Origin: an uncultured Bacilli bacterium
GTDB taxonomy: Bacteria; Bacillota_I; Bacilli_A; RF39; UBA660
Length of the DNA: 10,321 bases
Reading direction: 5' to 3'
Assembly (NCBI GenBank): GCA_947624635.1
Contig: CANQLF010000023.1
Span: 1 to 10,321 of the forward strand
The position numbers were made by a program, and so were the translations under genes. Each line of letters opens with the position of its first letter. Position 1 is the first letter of the stretch. The notes under the pieces are model-generated. The model did no database searches, was not told the origin of the DNA, and worked only from the letters and a program-made list of their open reading frames with translations. Below, in pieces: positions 1 to 5,178 of the stretch.

Positions 1-51
1 TATTGTTACTGTTATTGTTTTCTTTCTTCTTTCATTATTATTCTCTATCAT
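1..51 (-). CDS. N-terminus of an unidentified protein (partial, runs off the left edge)
   Basis: An ATG on the minus strand at 49-51 opens a frame that stays open for 17 codons to the window edge and begins MIENNNERRKKTITVTI. It is preceded by a clear Shine-Dalgarno AAGGAG about 10 bases upstream and, further up, by a strong promoter at 121-148. These three elements in the right order are why I call it a gene despite its length. The fragment is polar and basic, with no signal peptide visible so far, and is too short to assign a family. It is the evident target of the promoter with the G8 tract, so its expression may be switchable. Its distance from spoVS and the terminator at 242-265 make it a separate transcription unit. 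Confidence 0.6.
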   Translation of the reverse strand, partial: MIENNNERRKKTITVTI

Positions 52-91
52 ATTTCTTTTACTCCTTCTATTTTTAGTATTAACACTTTTT

Positions 92-110
92 AAAAAGTTA
101 TCAACTTTTT
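92..110 (-). repeat. AT-rich inverted repeat in the leader of the left-edge gene
   Basis: AAAAAGTT and AACTTTTT are perfect 8-base arms around a 3-base loop. The left arm also overlaps a second palindrome, ACTTTTTAAAAAGT at 85-98. It lies between the predicted transcription start (near 113) and the Shine-Dalgarno of the left-edge gene, so it would be part of the mRNA leader. It contains TTATCAACT, a 7-of-9 match to a DnaA box. No T-run follows on either strand in terminator position, so its role is open. Confidence 0.4.
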
Positions 111-120
111 ATCTAATAAA

Positions 121-148
121 ATTATAAAGTGCCCCCCCCAATTGTCAA
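121..148 (-). promoter_or_regulatory. Sigma-A promoter with a G8 homopolymer in its spacer
   Basis: On the minus strand a perfect -35 TTGACA (143-148) is followed after 16 bases by a perfect -10 TATAAT (121-126). The spacer contains eight consecutive G (C on the plus strand, 132-139), a striking tract in such AT-rich DNA. Transcription would start near 113 and lead into the gene starting at 51. Adding one G would give the optimal 17-bp spacing, and losing one would give 15. Length change of a homopolymer between -35 and -10 is an established phase-variation mechanism in other bacteria, for example Neisseria porA. That it operates here is inferred. Confidence 0.75.
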
Positions 149-151
149 GAG

Positions 152-173
152 TTTTCCACAGTTTTGTGAAAAA
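152..173. promoter_or_regulatory. Head-to-head DnaA-box-like sites (possible operator)
   Basis: TTTTCCACA at 152-160 on the plus strand and TTTTTCACA at 165-173 on the minus strand both fit the relaxed DnaA box TTWTNCACA. They form an imperfect inverted repeat with a 4-base centre. They sit immediately upstream of the -35 of the minus-strand promoter at 121-148, a position suited to a regulator. Such 9-mers arise by chance in AT-rich DNA, so this could equally be an operator for another protein. Confidence 0.35.
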
Positions 174-241
174 AATTGTAAATTATGCATCAGTTTGAAT
201 CCCTATAATAATTTTATCATTTAAATTATTTTTAATCAATA

Positions 242-265
242 TTAAAAGAAGCCTATTTGGCTTCT
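242..265 (-). terminator. Intrinsic terminator overlapping the end of spoVS
   Basis: On the minus strand AGAAGCC and GGCTTCT (247-265 as a unit) pair over 7 bp around a 5-base loop and are followed by TTTT. The hairpin begins inside the last sense codons of spoVS, and its stop codon lies in the loop region, so the end of the gene doubles as the terminator stem. It would end the ssb-spoVS transcript. Confidence 0.75.
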
Positions 266-513
266 ACAATGAGTTTAATAGCAGTTCTTTCCTCACCTTC
301 GATAACTATATCAGTGAAGGCTGGTATACAAACTAAATTTTTACCACTTGGAGCTACAAAACCTCTTGCAATTGCGATTGCCTTTATTGCTTGATTAAGA
401 GCTCCAGCTCCAATTGCTTGTATTTCTACTTCTCCTTTATCTCTAAATACATTAGCTAGTGCCCCAGCTACTGAATTAGGATTAGATTTTGATGAAACTT
501 TTAATGTTCCCAT
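253..513 (-). CDS. spoVS: Stage V sporulation protein S (SpoVS)
   Basis: This is an 86-residue protein, the normal length for SpoVS, with the highly conserved stretch from MGTLKVSSKSNPNSVAGALA through the GEVEIQAIGAGALNQAIKAI region and a C-terminal TDI-IEGEERTAIKLIVE segment. The family is a small Alba-like nucleic-acid-binding fold. In Bacillus it is required for a late sporulation stage, but homologues also occur in bacteria that do not sporulate, so its presence alone does not prove sporulation. The frame is open 20 codons further upstream, but I chose the ATG at 511-513. It gives the canonical start MGTLKVS and has AAAGGA 12 bases before it, and the extra residues are hydrophobic and unlike the family. 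It lies 75 bases after ssb in the same direction with no convincing terminator between, so the two are probably cotranscribed. Confidence 0.93.
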   Translation of the reverse strand: MGTLKVSSKSNPNSVAGALANVFRDKGEVEIQAIGAGALNQAIKAIAIARGFVAPSGKNLVCIPAFTDIVIEGEERTAIKLIVEAK

Positions 514-588
514 GTAATTTATCATTCCTTTCAACGTATACATAATAAATATATGTTTTAAAAAAAGAATCATACTAAAAAAAGAAAT

Positions 589-918
589 TTATTCAATTTC
601 CTTTTTCTTGCATAGAAACAATAAATTTTCTACTAATAACTGCATTACTGACATTTTTGGAATATTTTCTTTTTCTATCATCATAGATTGAAGTCTTCCT
701 TTTATTGCAACTAAATCACCTTGCTTACAATATTTAACAGCTGTTTCAGCAATACCTTTCCATAAAGTACAATCTATGAAATCGCTTTCATACTCTCCTT
801 TAGAATTTTTAAATTGTCTAGTAATAGCAAGTGTCATATTAGTAACTTTATTTTTGTTTTCTGTTTCTCTTAATTCAGGTGTTCTTACAATTCTTCCAAT
901 TAAAATTACATTGTTCAT
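589..918 (-). CDS. Single-stranded DNA-binding protein, short SsbB/YwpH-like form
   Basis: The 109-residue protein is an OB-fold SSB. It starts MNNVILIGRIVRTPELR, the typical first strand, and continues with a DFIDCTLWKGIAETAVKY segment (the conserved tryptophan in the binding groove) and QGDLVAIKGRL. It binds single-stranded DNA in replication, recombination or repair. It ends directly after the OB fold with a short KKKEIE tail and lacks both the long flexible linker and the acidic DDDIPF-like tip that recruits partner proteins in the main SSB. In length and layout it resembles the Bacillus SsbB (YwpH) paralogue tied to natural transformation, so a full-length ssb probably exists elsewhere. 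A strong TAAGGAGG stands 7 bases before the ATG. spoVS follows downstream. Confidence 0.88.
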   Translation of the reverse strand: MNNVILIGRIVRTPELRETENKNKVTNMTLAITRQFKNSKGEYESDFIDCTLWKGIAETAVKYCKQGDLVAIKGRLQSMMIEKENIPKMSVMQLLVENLLFLCKKKEIE

Positions 919-942
919 ATACTTTTCCTCCTTACAGGAACG

Positions 943-971
943 ATAATATATGATTATATAATTATTTGCAA
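943..971 (-). promoter_or_regulatory. Predicted promoter for ssb-spoVS
   Basis: TTGCAA (966-971) and TATTAT (943-948) on the minus strand are spaced by 17 bp and precede the ssb Shine-Dalgarno. The -35 matches 4 of 6 and the -10 matches 5 of 6 consensus bases. A perfect TATAAT also lies within the spacer at 953-958 but lacks a -35 at proper distance. The position after the upstream terminator at 997-1049 fits a new transcription unit. Confidence 0.45.
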
Positions 972-996
972 ATCATACTTTTTTAAAATTAGACAT

Positions 997-1049
997 AAAA
1001 AAAACATTAATTATATAAAATCTGCTTATACAATTTTTAATAATTAATG
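997..1049 (-). terminator. Intrinsic terminator ending the suf-amidase operon
   Basis: On the minus strand CATTAATTAT (1040-1049) and its exact complement (1005-1014) form a perfect 10-bp stem enclosing 25 bases, part of which can pair further (AAAAT with ATTTT). Eight consecutive T follow at 1004-997. It lies 18 bases after the amidase stop codon, where the long minus-strand operon should end. Confidence 0.75.
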
Positions 1050-1067
1050 CCTTTATATTGTAAATTA

Positions 1068-2411
1068 TTATAAATTAAAGAAATTTTTAAAACTTTTTTT
1101 AATGCCCTCAACATATAACTTTTTATTAGTTGTTATGTTAATTATATCTGCATTAGAATTCATAAATCCAAGTTCAATTAAATATGTTTCAGTTCCTCTA
1201 TTTGAATCATAATATAAATTTTTACCATATTCTTTGTTTCTTCCATCAACATAAGCATTTGTTGCTATTCCACCTGTTTCTCTAATCATGAATAGATAAG
1301 GTGTATCAGTAGTTATCTTATAAGGTTTATAACCTGCTTGTTTAGCAGAGCTATTAGATAATTCAATTTCTGCATATGAAAAGTTTCTTACATATACTCC
1401 ATCTTCTATTTTATAAGTCATATTAGGTGAATAGTTTGTCTTTGCTGTTTCAACAATATTTTTAGCAAGAGTAGATGCAAAATCCAATTTCGAATTAGGT
1501 GGGGAATATATTTCTACTCCTCCCTTACTCATTTTATATTCTGCACTATTTAGGTGTAGAGATATTGTATATTTAGCTTTAGCTTTATTTGGAGTTACTG
1601 CTCTACCATTTTTACCATACATATCATATATACCTAATTCTTCTTCATTTGTTCCATCTCTAGTAAGTATTACTTTAAGTCCTAATTCTTCTAAAGCTTT
1701 TTTTAAATCTTTAGCAGTATCTAGTGTAATATCTTTTTCAATATATTCAGTACCATTTACAGTTGTAACTGCTCCACCATCTTTACCACCATGTCCTGGG
1801 TCTATCGCAATATCATATACATCTTTTGGTAATTTATTTTCTTCTACTATTATATTCATATAATTATTAGTATTTTTAAATTTATCAAATGATATATCTA
1901 TTTTATTGTTTTTATTATTTTTAGTAATAGTATAGTAATCAATATTATCATACTTAGTTTTATTCTTTAGTGAAAAATATTCTACTTTGTCATTTTTTTC
2001 ATCATTTAAATTTTTTTGAGTTAATTTTAACAAAGGATAATAATTACCTATCGATAAATTTTCTAAATCTATTCCTTGATTTATATAATCAGATGTTTTA
2101 AATACAAATTTTTCATCATCAGATAGTTCATATTCTATTTCATATTTAATATCTTTTCCATCTAAATTTTTAAATATTAATTCTGCACCTAAAATATTAT
2201 CTTCATATAATTTTCTATTTAAACTTCCTTCAATATTCAAATGTGTACCATATACTATGTATTTTGTAACATCGACTTCTTCTTTAGATACTGTTTTAAA
2301 TAGTTCTTCTTGTTTTTTTTCTAACCTGCTAGGTTTAAATTTAAAATTATAAAGTAAAATACATCCTATTGTTGCAAATAATAATACTATTAATGGTAAA
2401 ATTTTTTTCAT
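1068..2411 (-). CDS. N-acetylmuramoyl-L-alanine amidase (Amidase_3), membrane-anchored
   Basis: This 447-residue protein has an N-terminal hydrophobic segment (about residues 4-22, after MKK) that exports it and probably anchors it to the membrane. A beta-rich region of about residues 50-190, which I do not recognise, comes next, and then a C-terminal Amidase_3 catalytic domain (about 199-447). The zinc and catalytic residues of the family are all present: H207 in DPGHGG, E225 in EKDITL, H286 in SLHLNS and E413 in IELGFMN. The enzyme cleaves the bond between N-acetylmuramic acid and L-alanine in peptidoglycan outside the cell, in cell separation, turnover or sporulation. It starts 12 bases after sufB with AAAGGAG ahead of the ATG, so it is cotranscribed with sufB despite its unrelated role. 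The Cys in TIGC does not form a proper lipobox. Confidence 0.9.
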   Translation of the reverse strand: MKKILPLIVLLFATIGCILLYNFKFKPSRLEKKQEELFKTVSKEEVDVTKYIVYGTHLNIEGSLNRKLYEDNILGAELIFKNLDGKDIKYEIEYELSDDEKFVFKTSDYINQGIDLENLSIGNYYPLLKLTQKNLNDEKNDKVEYFSLKNKTKYDNIDYYTITKNNKNNKIDISFDKFKNTNNYMNIIVEENKLPKDVYDIAIDPGHGGKDGGAVTTVNGTEYIEKDITLDTAKDLKKALEELGLKVILTRDGTNEEELGIYDMYGKNGRAVTPNKAKAKYTISLHLNSAEYKMSKGGVEIYSPPNSKLDFASTLAKNIVETAKTNYSPNMTYKIEDGVYVRNFSYAEIELSNSSAKQAGYKPYKITTDTPYLFMIRETGGIATNAYVDGRNKEYGKNLYYDSNRGTETYLIELGFMNSNADIINITTNKKLYVEGIKKSFKNFFNL

Positions 2412-2423
2412 AACATTACTCCT

Positions 2424-3752
2424 TTACTTCTTATTTATAGTAATATTTTCTTTTAATAGTCTATTTAATTCTACTGCATACTCCATTGGTAATTCATTTT
2501 TAAAGTCACCAACAAATCCCATAAGCATAAGTTCAGTAGCAGCTTCTTCATCTATTCCTCTACTCATAAGATAAAATAGTTTATCTTCATCTAATTTCGA
2601 TACACTTGCTTCATGTTCTATAATACTTGTTTTACTCTGATTTGTATTTCTTGGAATAGTATCGCTTTTAGAGAGTTTATCCATTATTAATGAGTCACAT
2701 TTTACATTGCTTTTAGAGTTTTCTGCACTACTTCTTATTTCTACAGTTCCTCTATAGTTTGCTTCTCCACCATTATTTGCGATAGATTTTGATACTATTT
2801 CACTTTTCGTATTTTTACCGATGTGTATCATTCTAGCTCCTGTATCTTGTATTTGTCCTTCTTTGGCAAGTCCAATTGTAATACATCTACCTATCGAATT
2901 ATCTCCTTTTAATATGCATCCTGGATATTTCATAGTAACTTTAGATCCGATATTCCCATCTATCCATTCCATCATTCCACCATCATCAACTATAGCTCTT
3001 TTGGTAACTAAATTATATACATCATTACTCCAATTTTGAATTGTAGTATATCTACATTTGGCATTTTTCCCAACGTATATTTCAACTACTGCTGCATGAA
3101 GAGAATCACTACTATATATTGGTGCGGTACATCCTTCTATATAATGAAGTTCGCTGTTGTCATCCACCACTATTATTGTTCTTTCAAATTGTCCCATATT
3201 TTTAGAATTAATTCTAAAATAGCTTTGAAGAGGTCTATCTAACTTAGTATTTTTAGGTATATATATAAATGTGCCCCCACTAAATACTGCGCCATTTAAA
3301 GCAGTAAATTTATTTTCCTTATAATTTACTAATTTATTAAAATATTTTTTAAATAATTCAGGATATTTTTTTATGGCACTATCAGTATCTAAAAATATAA
3401 TATCTTTTTCTTTAATATAATCTAGCATATTATGATATATTACTTCACTTTCGTATTGAGCTGATACACCACCTAAATATTCTTTTTCTGCACTTATTAA
3501 TCCTATATCATTAAATGTTTTTTCTATATCCTTATTAACATCATTCCAATTATCAGTTATATTATCAGATACCCTTTTAAAATAATTAATATTATTGAAA
3601 TTTAAATTTATTTTAGGCCCAAAACTAGGCATATCAATATTATTAAAAGCTTCAAAAGATTTAAGTCTAAAATTTCTAATAAAATCCGGTTCTTTTTTTA
3701 TATCTGATATATAATTAATAAAATCATAATTTAGTGTCTTTAATTTATTCAT
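2424..3752 (-). CDS. sufB: Fe-S cluster assembly scaffold SufB
   Basis: The 442-residue protein is the SufB subunit of the SufBCD scaffold on which Fe-S clusters are assembled in the cytoplasm. It carries the family block EYLGGVSAQYESE (about 91-103) and a long beta-helix core. The C-terminal block EHEASVSKLDEDKLFYLMSRGI is followed by the NELPMEYAVELNRLL ending. Counted from the ATG, C352 in CDSL and E381 in EHEAS have the same 29-residue spacing as C405 and E434 of E. coli SufB, the residues implicated in nascent cluster assembly. I chose the ATG at 3750-3752. A GTG nine bases further upstream is in frame, but it lies inside AAAGGTGA, which is the Shine-Dalgarno of the ATG. Upstream lie a terminator (3797-3824) and a perfect -10, so sufB may have its own promoter. 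The amidase follows after 12 bases. Confidence 0.96.
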   Translation of the reverse strand: MNKLKTLNYDFINYISDIKKEPDFIRNFRLKSFEAFNNIDMPSFGPKINLNFNNINYFKRVSDNITDNWNDVNKDIEKTFNDIGLISAEKEYLGGVSAQYESEVIYHNMLDYIKEKDIIFLDTDSAIKKYPELFKKYFNKLVNYKENKFTALNGAVFSGGTFIYIPKNTKLDRPLQSYFRINSKNMGQFERTIIVVDDNSELHYIEGCTAPIYSSDSLHAAVVEIYVGKNAKCRYTTIQNWSNDVYNLVTKRAIVDDGGMMEWIDGNIGSKVTMKYPGCILKGDNSIGRCITIGLAKEGQIQDTGARMIHIGKNTKSEIVSKSIANNGGEANYRGTVEIRSSAENSKSNVKCDSLIMDKLSKSDTIPRNTNQSKTSIIEHEASVSKLDEDKLFYLMSRGIDEEAATELMLMGFVGDFKNELPMEYAVELNRLLKENITINKK

Positions 3753-3775
3753 AGTAGTCACCTTTGCTTAAGTTA

Positions 3776-3781
3776 ATTATA
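3776..3781 (-). promoter_or_regulatory. Possible sufB promoter (-10 TATAAT)
   Basis: A perfect TATAAT on the minus strand lies 24 bases before the sufB ATG. At 17-bp spacing the -35 position (3799-3804) is only TTTTTT, which is the T-run of the preceding terminator, so the promoter is incomplete by consensus. Together with the terminator it would allow sufB and the amidase to be transcribed independently of sufCDSU. Confidence 0.4.
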
Positions 3782-3796
3782 AAACAAAACTTAAAG

Positions 3797-3824
3797 AAAA
3801 AAAAGTCTATTTATAATAAATAGA
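3797..3824 (-). terminator. Internal terminator or attenuator before sufB
   Basis: On the minus strand TCTATTTA and TAAATAGA (within 3806-3824) form a perfect 8-bp stem with a 3-base loop, followed by C and eight T (3804-3797). It starts two bases after the stop codon of the 3827-4234 gene. The stem is purely AU apart from two GC pairs, so it may be leaky and lower, rather than stop, transcription into sufB. Confidence 0.6.
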
Positions 3825-3826
3825 AC

Positions 3827-4234
3827 TTATTTTCCTAGATAAAATGAAAGTGTAGTTTGTTTCTTTCTTTTAACTTTAGAATTAGATTTAACATATTTAA
3901 CTTTACTTCTATCTTCTTTATATTCTTCGATATATTTATCCAATATATCGATTATTTCATCGATTCCACTTTTAACTATTTCATCAGAATCTTCCCATGG
4001 TACATTTACTATTTTAAAGTACTCTCCATTTATTTCTTGTTGTCTATCGTATATTTCATAAACTTCTCTACTCATTAAATCATAAACATATTCTTTTTCA
4101 TCTTCAATTGGTAGTAAATAACCAATTGTAGTTCTTTTTTCTTTTGGTTTTAATCCATTATCTCTTACTCTTAAAGTATTTCCTAAAACAAAATTTGATA
4201 GTTTAGGTCCATTTTCATTTTTCATTTTCTCCAT
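3827..4234 (-). CDS. Unrecognised 135-aa protein inside the suf operon
   Basis: I do not recognise this family. It is a soluble protein with no signal peptide, membrane segment or cysteine motif. An N-terminal half (about 33-80) runs from a KRTTIGYLLP start through YDLMSREVYE to EYFKIVNVPW. An acidic predicted helix follows (84-109, rich in D, E, I and L), and the tail is strongly basic (about 112-126, many K and R). It lies 33 bases after the 4268-4741 gene, with AGGGGAG about 11 bases before its ATG, and an intrinsic terminator follows its stop directly. It shares a short block with that neighbour (EVYE, then an I-x-G/E-x-x-F-x-V-x-N pattern), which suggests an ancient duplication. Its place between sufU and sufB suggests a role linked to Fe-S assembly, but this is inference from context only. 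Confidence 0.8.
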   Translation of the reverse strand: MEKMKNENGPKLSNFVLGNTLRVRDNGLKPKEKRTTIGYLLPIEDEKEYVYDLMSREVYEIYDRQQEINGEYFKIVNVPWEDSDEIVKSGIDEIIDILDKYIEEYKEDRSKVKYVKSNSKVKRKKQTTLSFYLGK

Positions 4235-4267
4235 AATTTCTCTACTCCCCTACTAAGTTGTTCCTTT

Positions 4268-4741
4268 TTATTCTGGAAGAAAAACTTTTTGTCTTTCTAT
4301 GTGTTCTTCATCATCTAAATCCCTATAATATCTTTCATCTAATTTTAAGATTTCTGATAATATCTTATAATATTTACTTAAATATACATCTTCATTTTTT
4401 TTGTATGTTTCTATATCAATTTTTAAATTTGAATTTTTAAATACACGATTACTTACAAGAAAAGACTTTCCCTCAGGAATATTTTTTCCTAATGTACATT
4501 GTTCATATACTTCATTTGTATCAAAATCGTATATTTGTCCATCATATAATTCATATCCAAGTGTTCTAGATATGCTTCTAACTGTTTTTTTATCTAAATT
4601 TTTTTCGATAATATTTCCATAAACTATCCTTTTTTCTTCAAAGAAAACTAAAGGCTTATGTACTGTTTCTTCAGGTATAAAATCATCCATAAATTCTACA
4701 TACTCTACAGTTTCTTCGAAATTCATTTTACTTTCATCCAT
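4268..4741 (-). CDS. Unrecognised 157-aa protein inside the suf operon
   Basis: I do not recognise this family. It is soluble, with an acidic N-terminus (residues 1-25, many D and E), a middle region KRIVYG to FLVSNR (37-99) containing YDFDTNEVYE at 71-80, and a charged, probably helical C-terminus (112-150). Only one cysteine is present (C82), so a metal or cluster site of its own is unlikely. It starts five bases after sufU, and its Shine-Dalgarno GGGAG lies in the last codons of sufU, so it is tightly coupled to the Suf genes. The block around YD-x4-EVYE resembles residues 51-60 of the next gene (3827-4234). In Bacillus subtilis sufU is followed directly by sufB, so this pair is an insertion into the usual order. 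Confidence 0.82.
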   Translation of the reverse strand: MDESKMNFEETVEYVEFMDDFIPEETVHKPLVFFEEKRIVYGNIIEKNLDKKTVRSISRTLGYELYDGQIYDFDTNEVYEQCTLGKNIPEGKSFLVSNRVFKNSNLKIDIETYKKNEDVYLSKYYKILSEILKLDERYYRDLDDEEHIERQKVFLPE

Positions 4742-4746
4742 ACCTA

Positions 4747-5178
4747 TTACTCCCTATTTTTGAAACTAACCAACGCATCTTTTATTCCGTTCCATGGAAG
4801 AAGCGCACATTTTTTTCTGTTAGGTTGTTTATATATGTCATTATAAATTATGGCTTCTTCTAATATTATATCATCATATTCTTTTTCATCAATCATATTT
4901 TGATAATTTTCTATAATTTTTAATGCTTCATCAACAGTTTTTCCAATAAGTGTTTTTATCATAACTGATGCAGTCGATGTGGATATCGCGCAAGCTTCAC
5001 CATCAAATCTTATATCTTTTATAATATTATCTTCTATTTTAATCATGAAATCTAACTCATCGATACAACTTTCATTATTTGTATTAATTTTTATGTAGCT
5101 ATCGTCATCTATTAACCCTTTGTTTTTTGGATTTTTATAGTTATCTATTAATATACTTCTTTTTAATTCAGGATTCAT
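4747..5178 (-). CDS. sufU: Zinc-dependent sulfurtransferase SufU
   Basis: The 143-residue protein is a SufU of the Bacillota. It keeps the four zinc-site residues: C38 and D40 (in ESCIDEL), C63 (GEACAIS) and C124 (RKKCALLPW), matching C41, D43, C66 and C128 of Bacillus subtilis SufU. In the known pathway SufU docks on SufS, swaps its zinc ligand and accepts the persulfide sulfur on a cysteine, passing it to the SufBCD scaffold. The insertion between C63 and C124 that separates SufU from IscU is present. Its ATG overlaps the sufS stop codon by one base (TAATG), so translation is coupled. The unknown 157-aa gene follows after five bases. Confidence 0.95.
   Translation of the reverse strand: MNPELKRSILIDNYKNPKNKGLIDDDSYIKINTNNESCIDELDFMIKIEDNIIKDIRFDGEACAISTSTASVMIKTLIGKTVDEALKIIENYQNMIDEKEYDDIILEEAIIYNDIYKQPNRKKCALLPWNGIKDALVSFKNRE

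Noticed and set aside
1..240. A chromosomal replication origin at the left edge
   Set aside because: Only two relaxed DnaA boxes and one weak one are seen, no dnaA or dnaN is in view, and a promoter-plus-gene reading explains the region better. Kept only as an open alternative.
514..573. A 20-residue N-terminal extension of SpoVS
   Set aside because: The extension is hydrophobic and unlike the family, and the internal ATG gives the standard 86-residue protein with AAAGGA in front.
1104..1110. Lipoprotein signal in the amidase (Cys after TIG near residue 17)
   Set aside because: The position three before the cysteine is T rather than L, V or I, and the hydrophobic segment continues past it, so a membrane anchor is more likely.
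2821..3242. Two plus-strand open frames opposite sufB
   Set aside because: They are antisense to a conserved gene, overlap each other, and resemble no family.
3753..3761. GTG start for sufB nine bases upstream, giving a 445-residue protein
   Set aside because: The GTG is part of AAAGGTGA, which is ideally placed as the Shine-Dalgarno of the ATG at 3750-3752.
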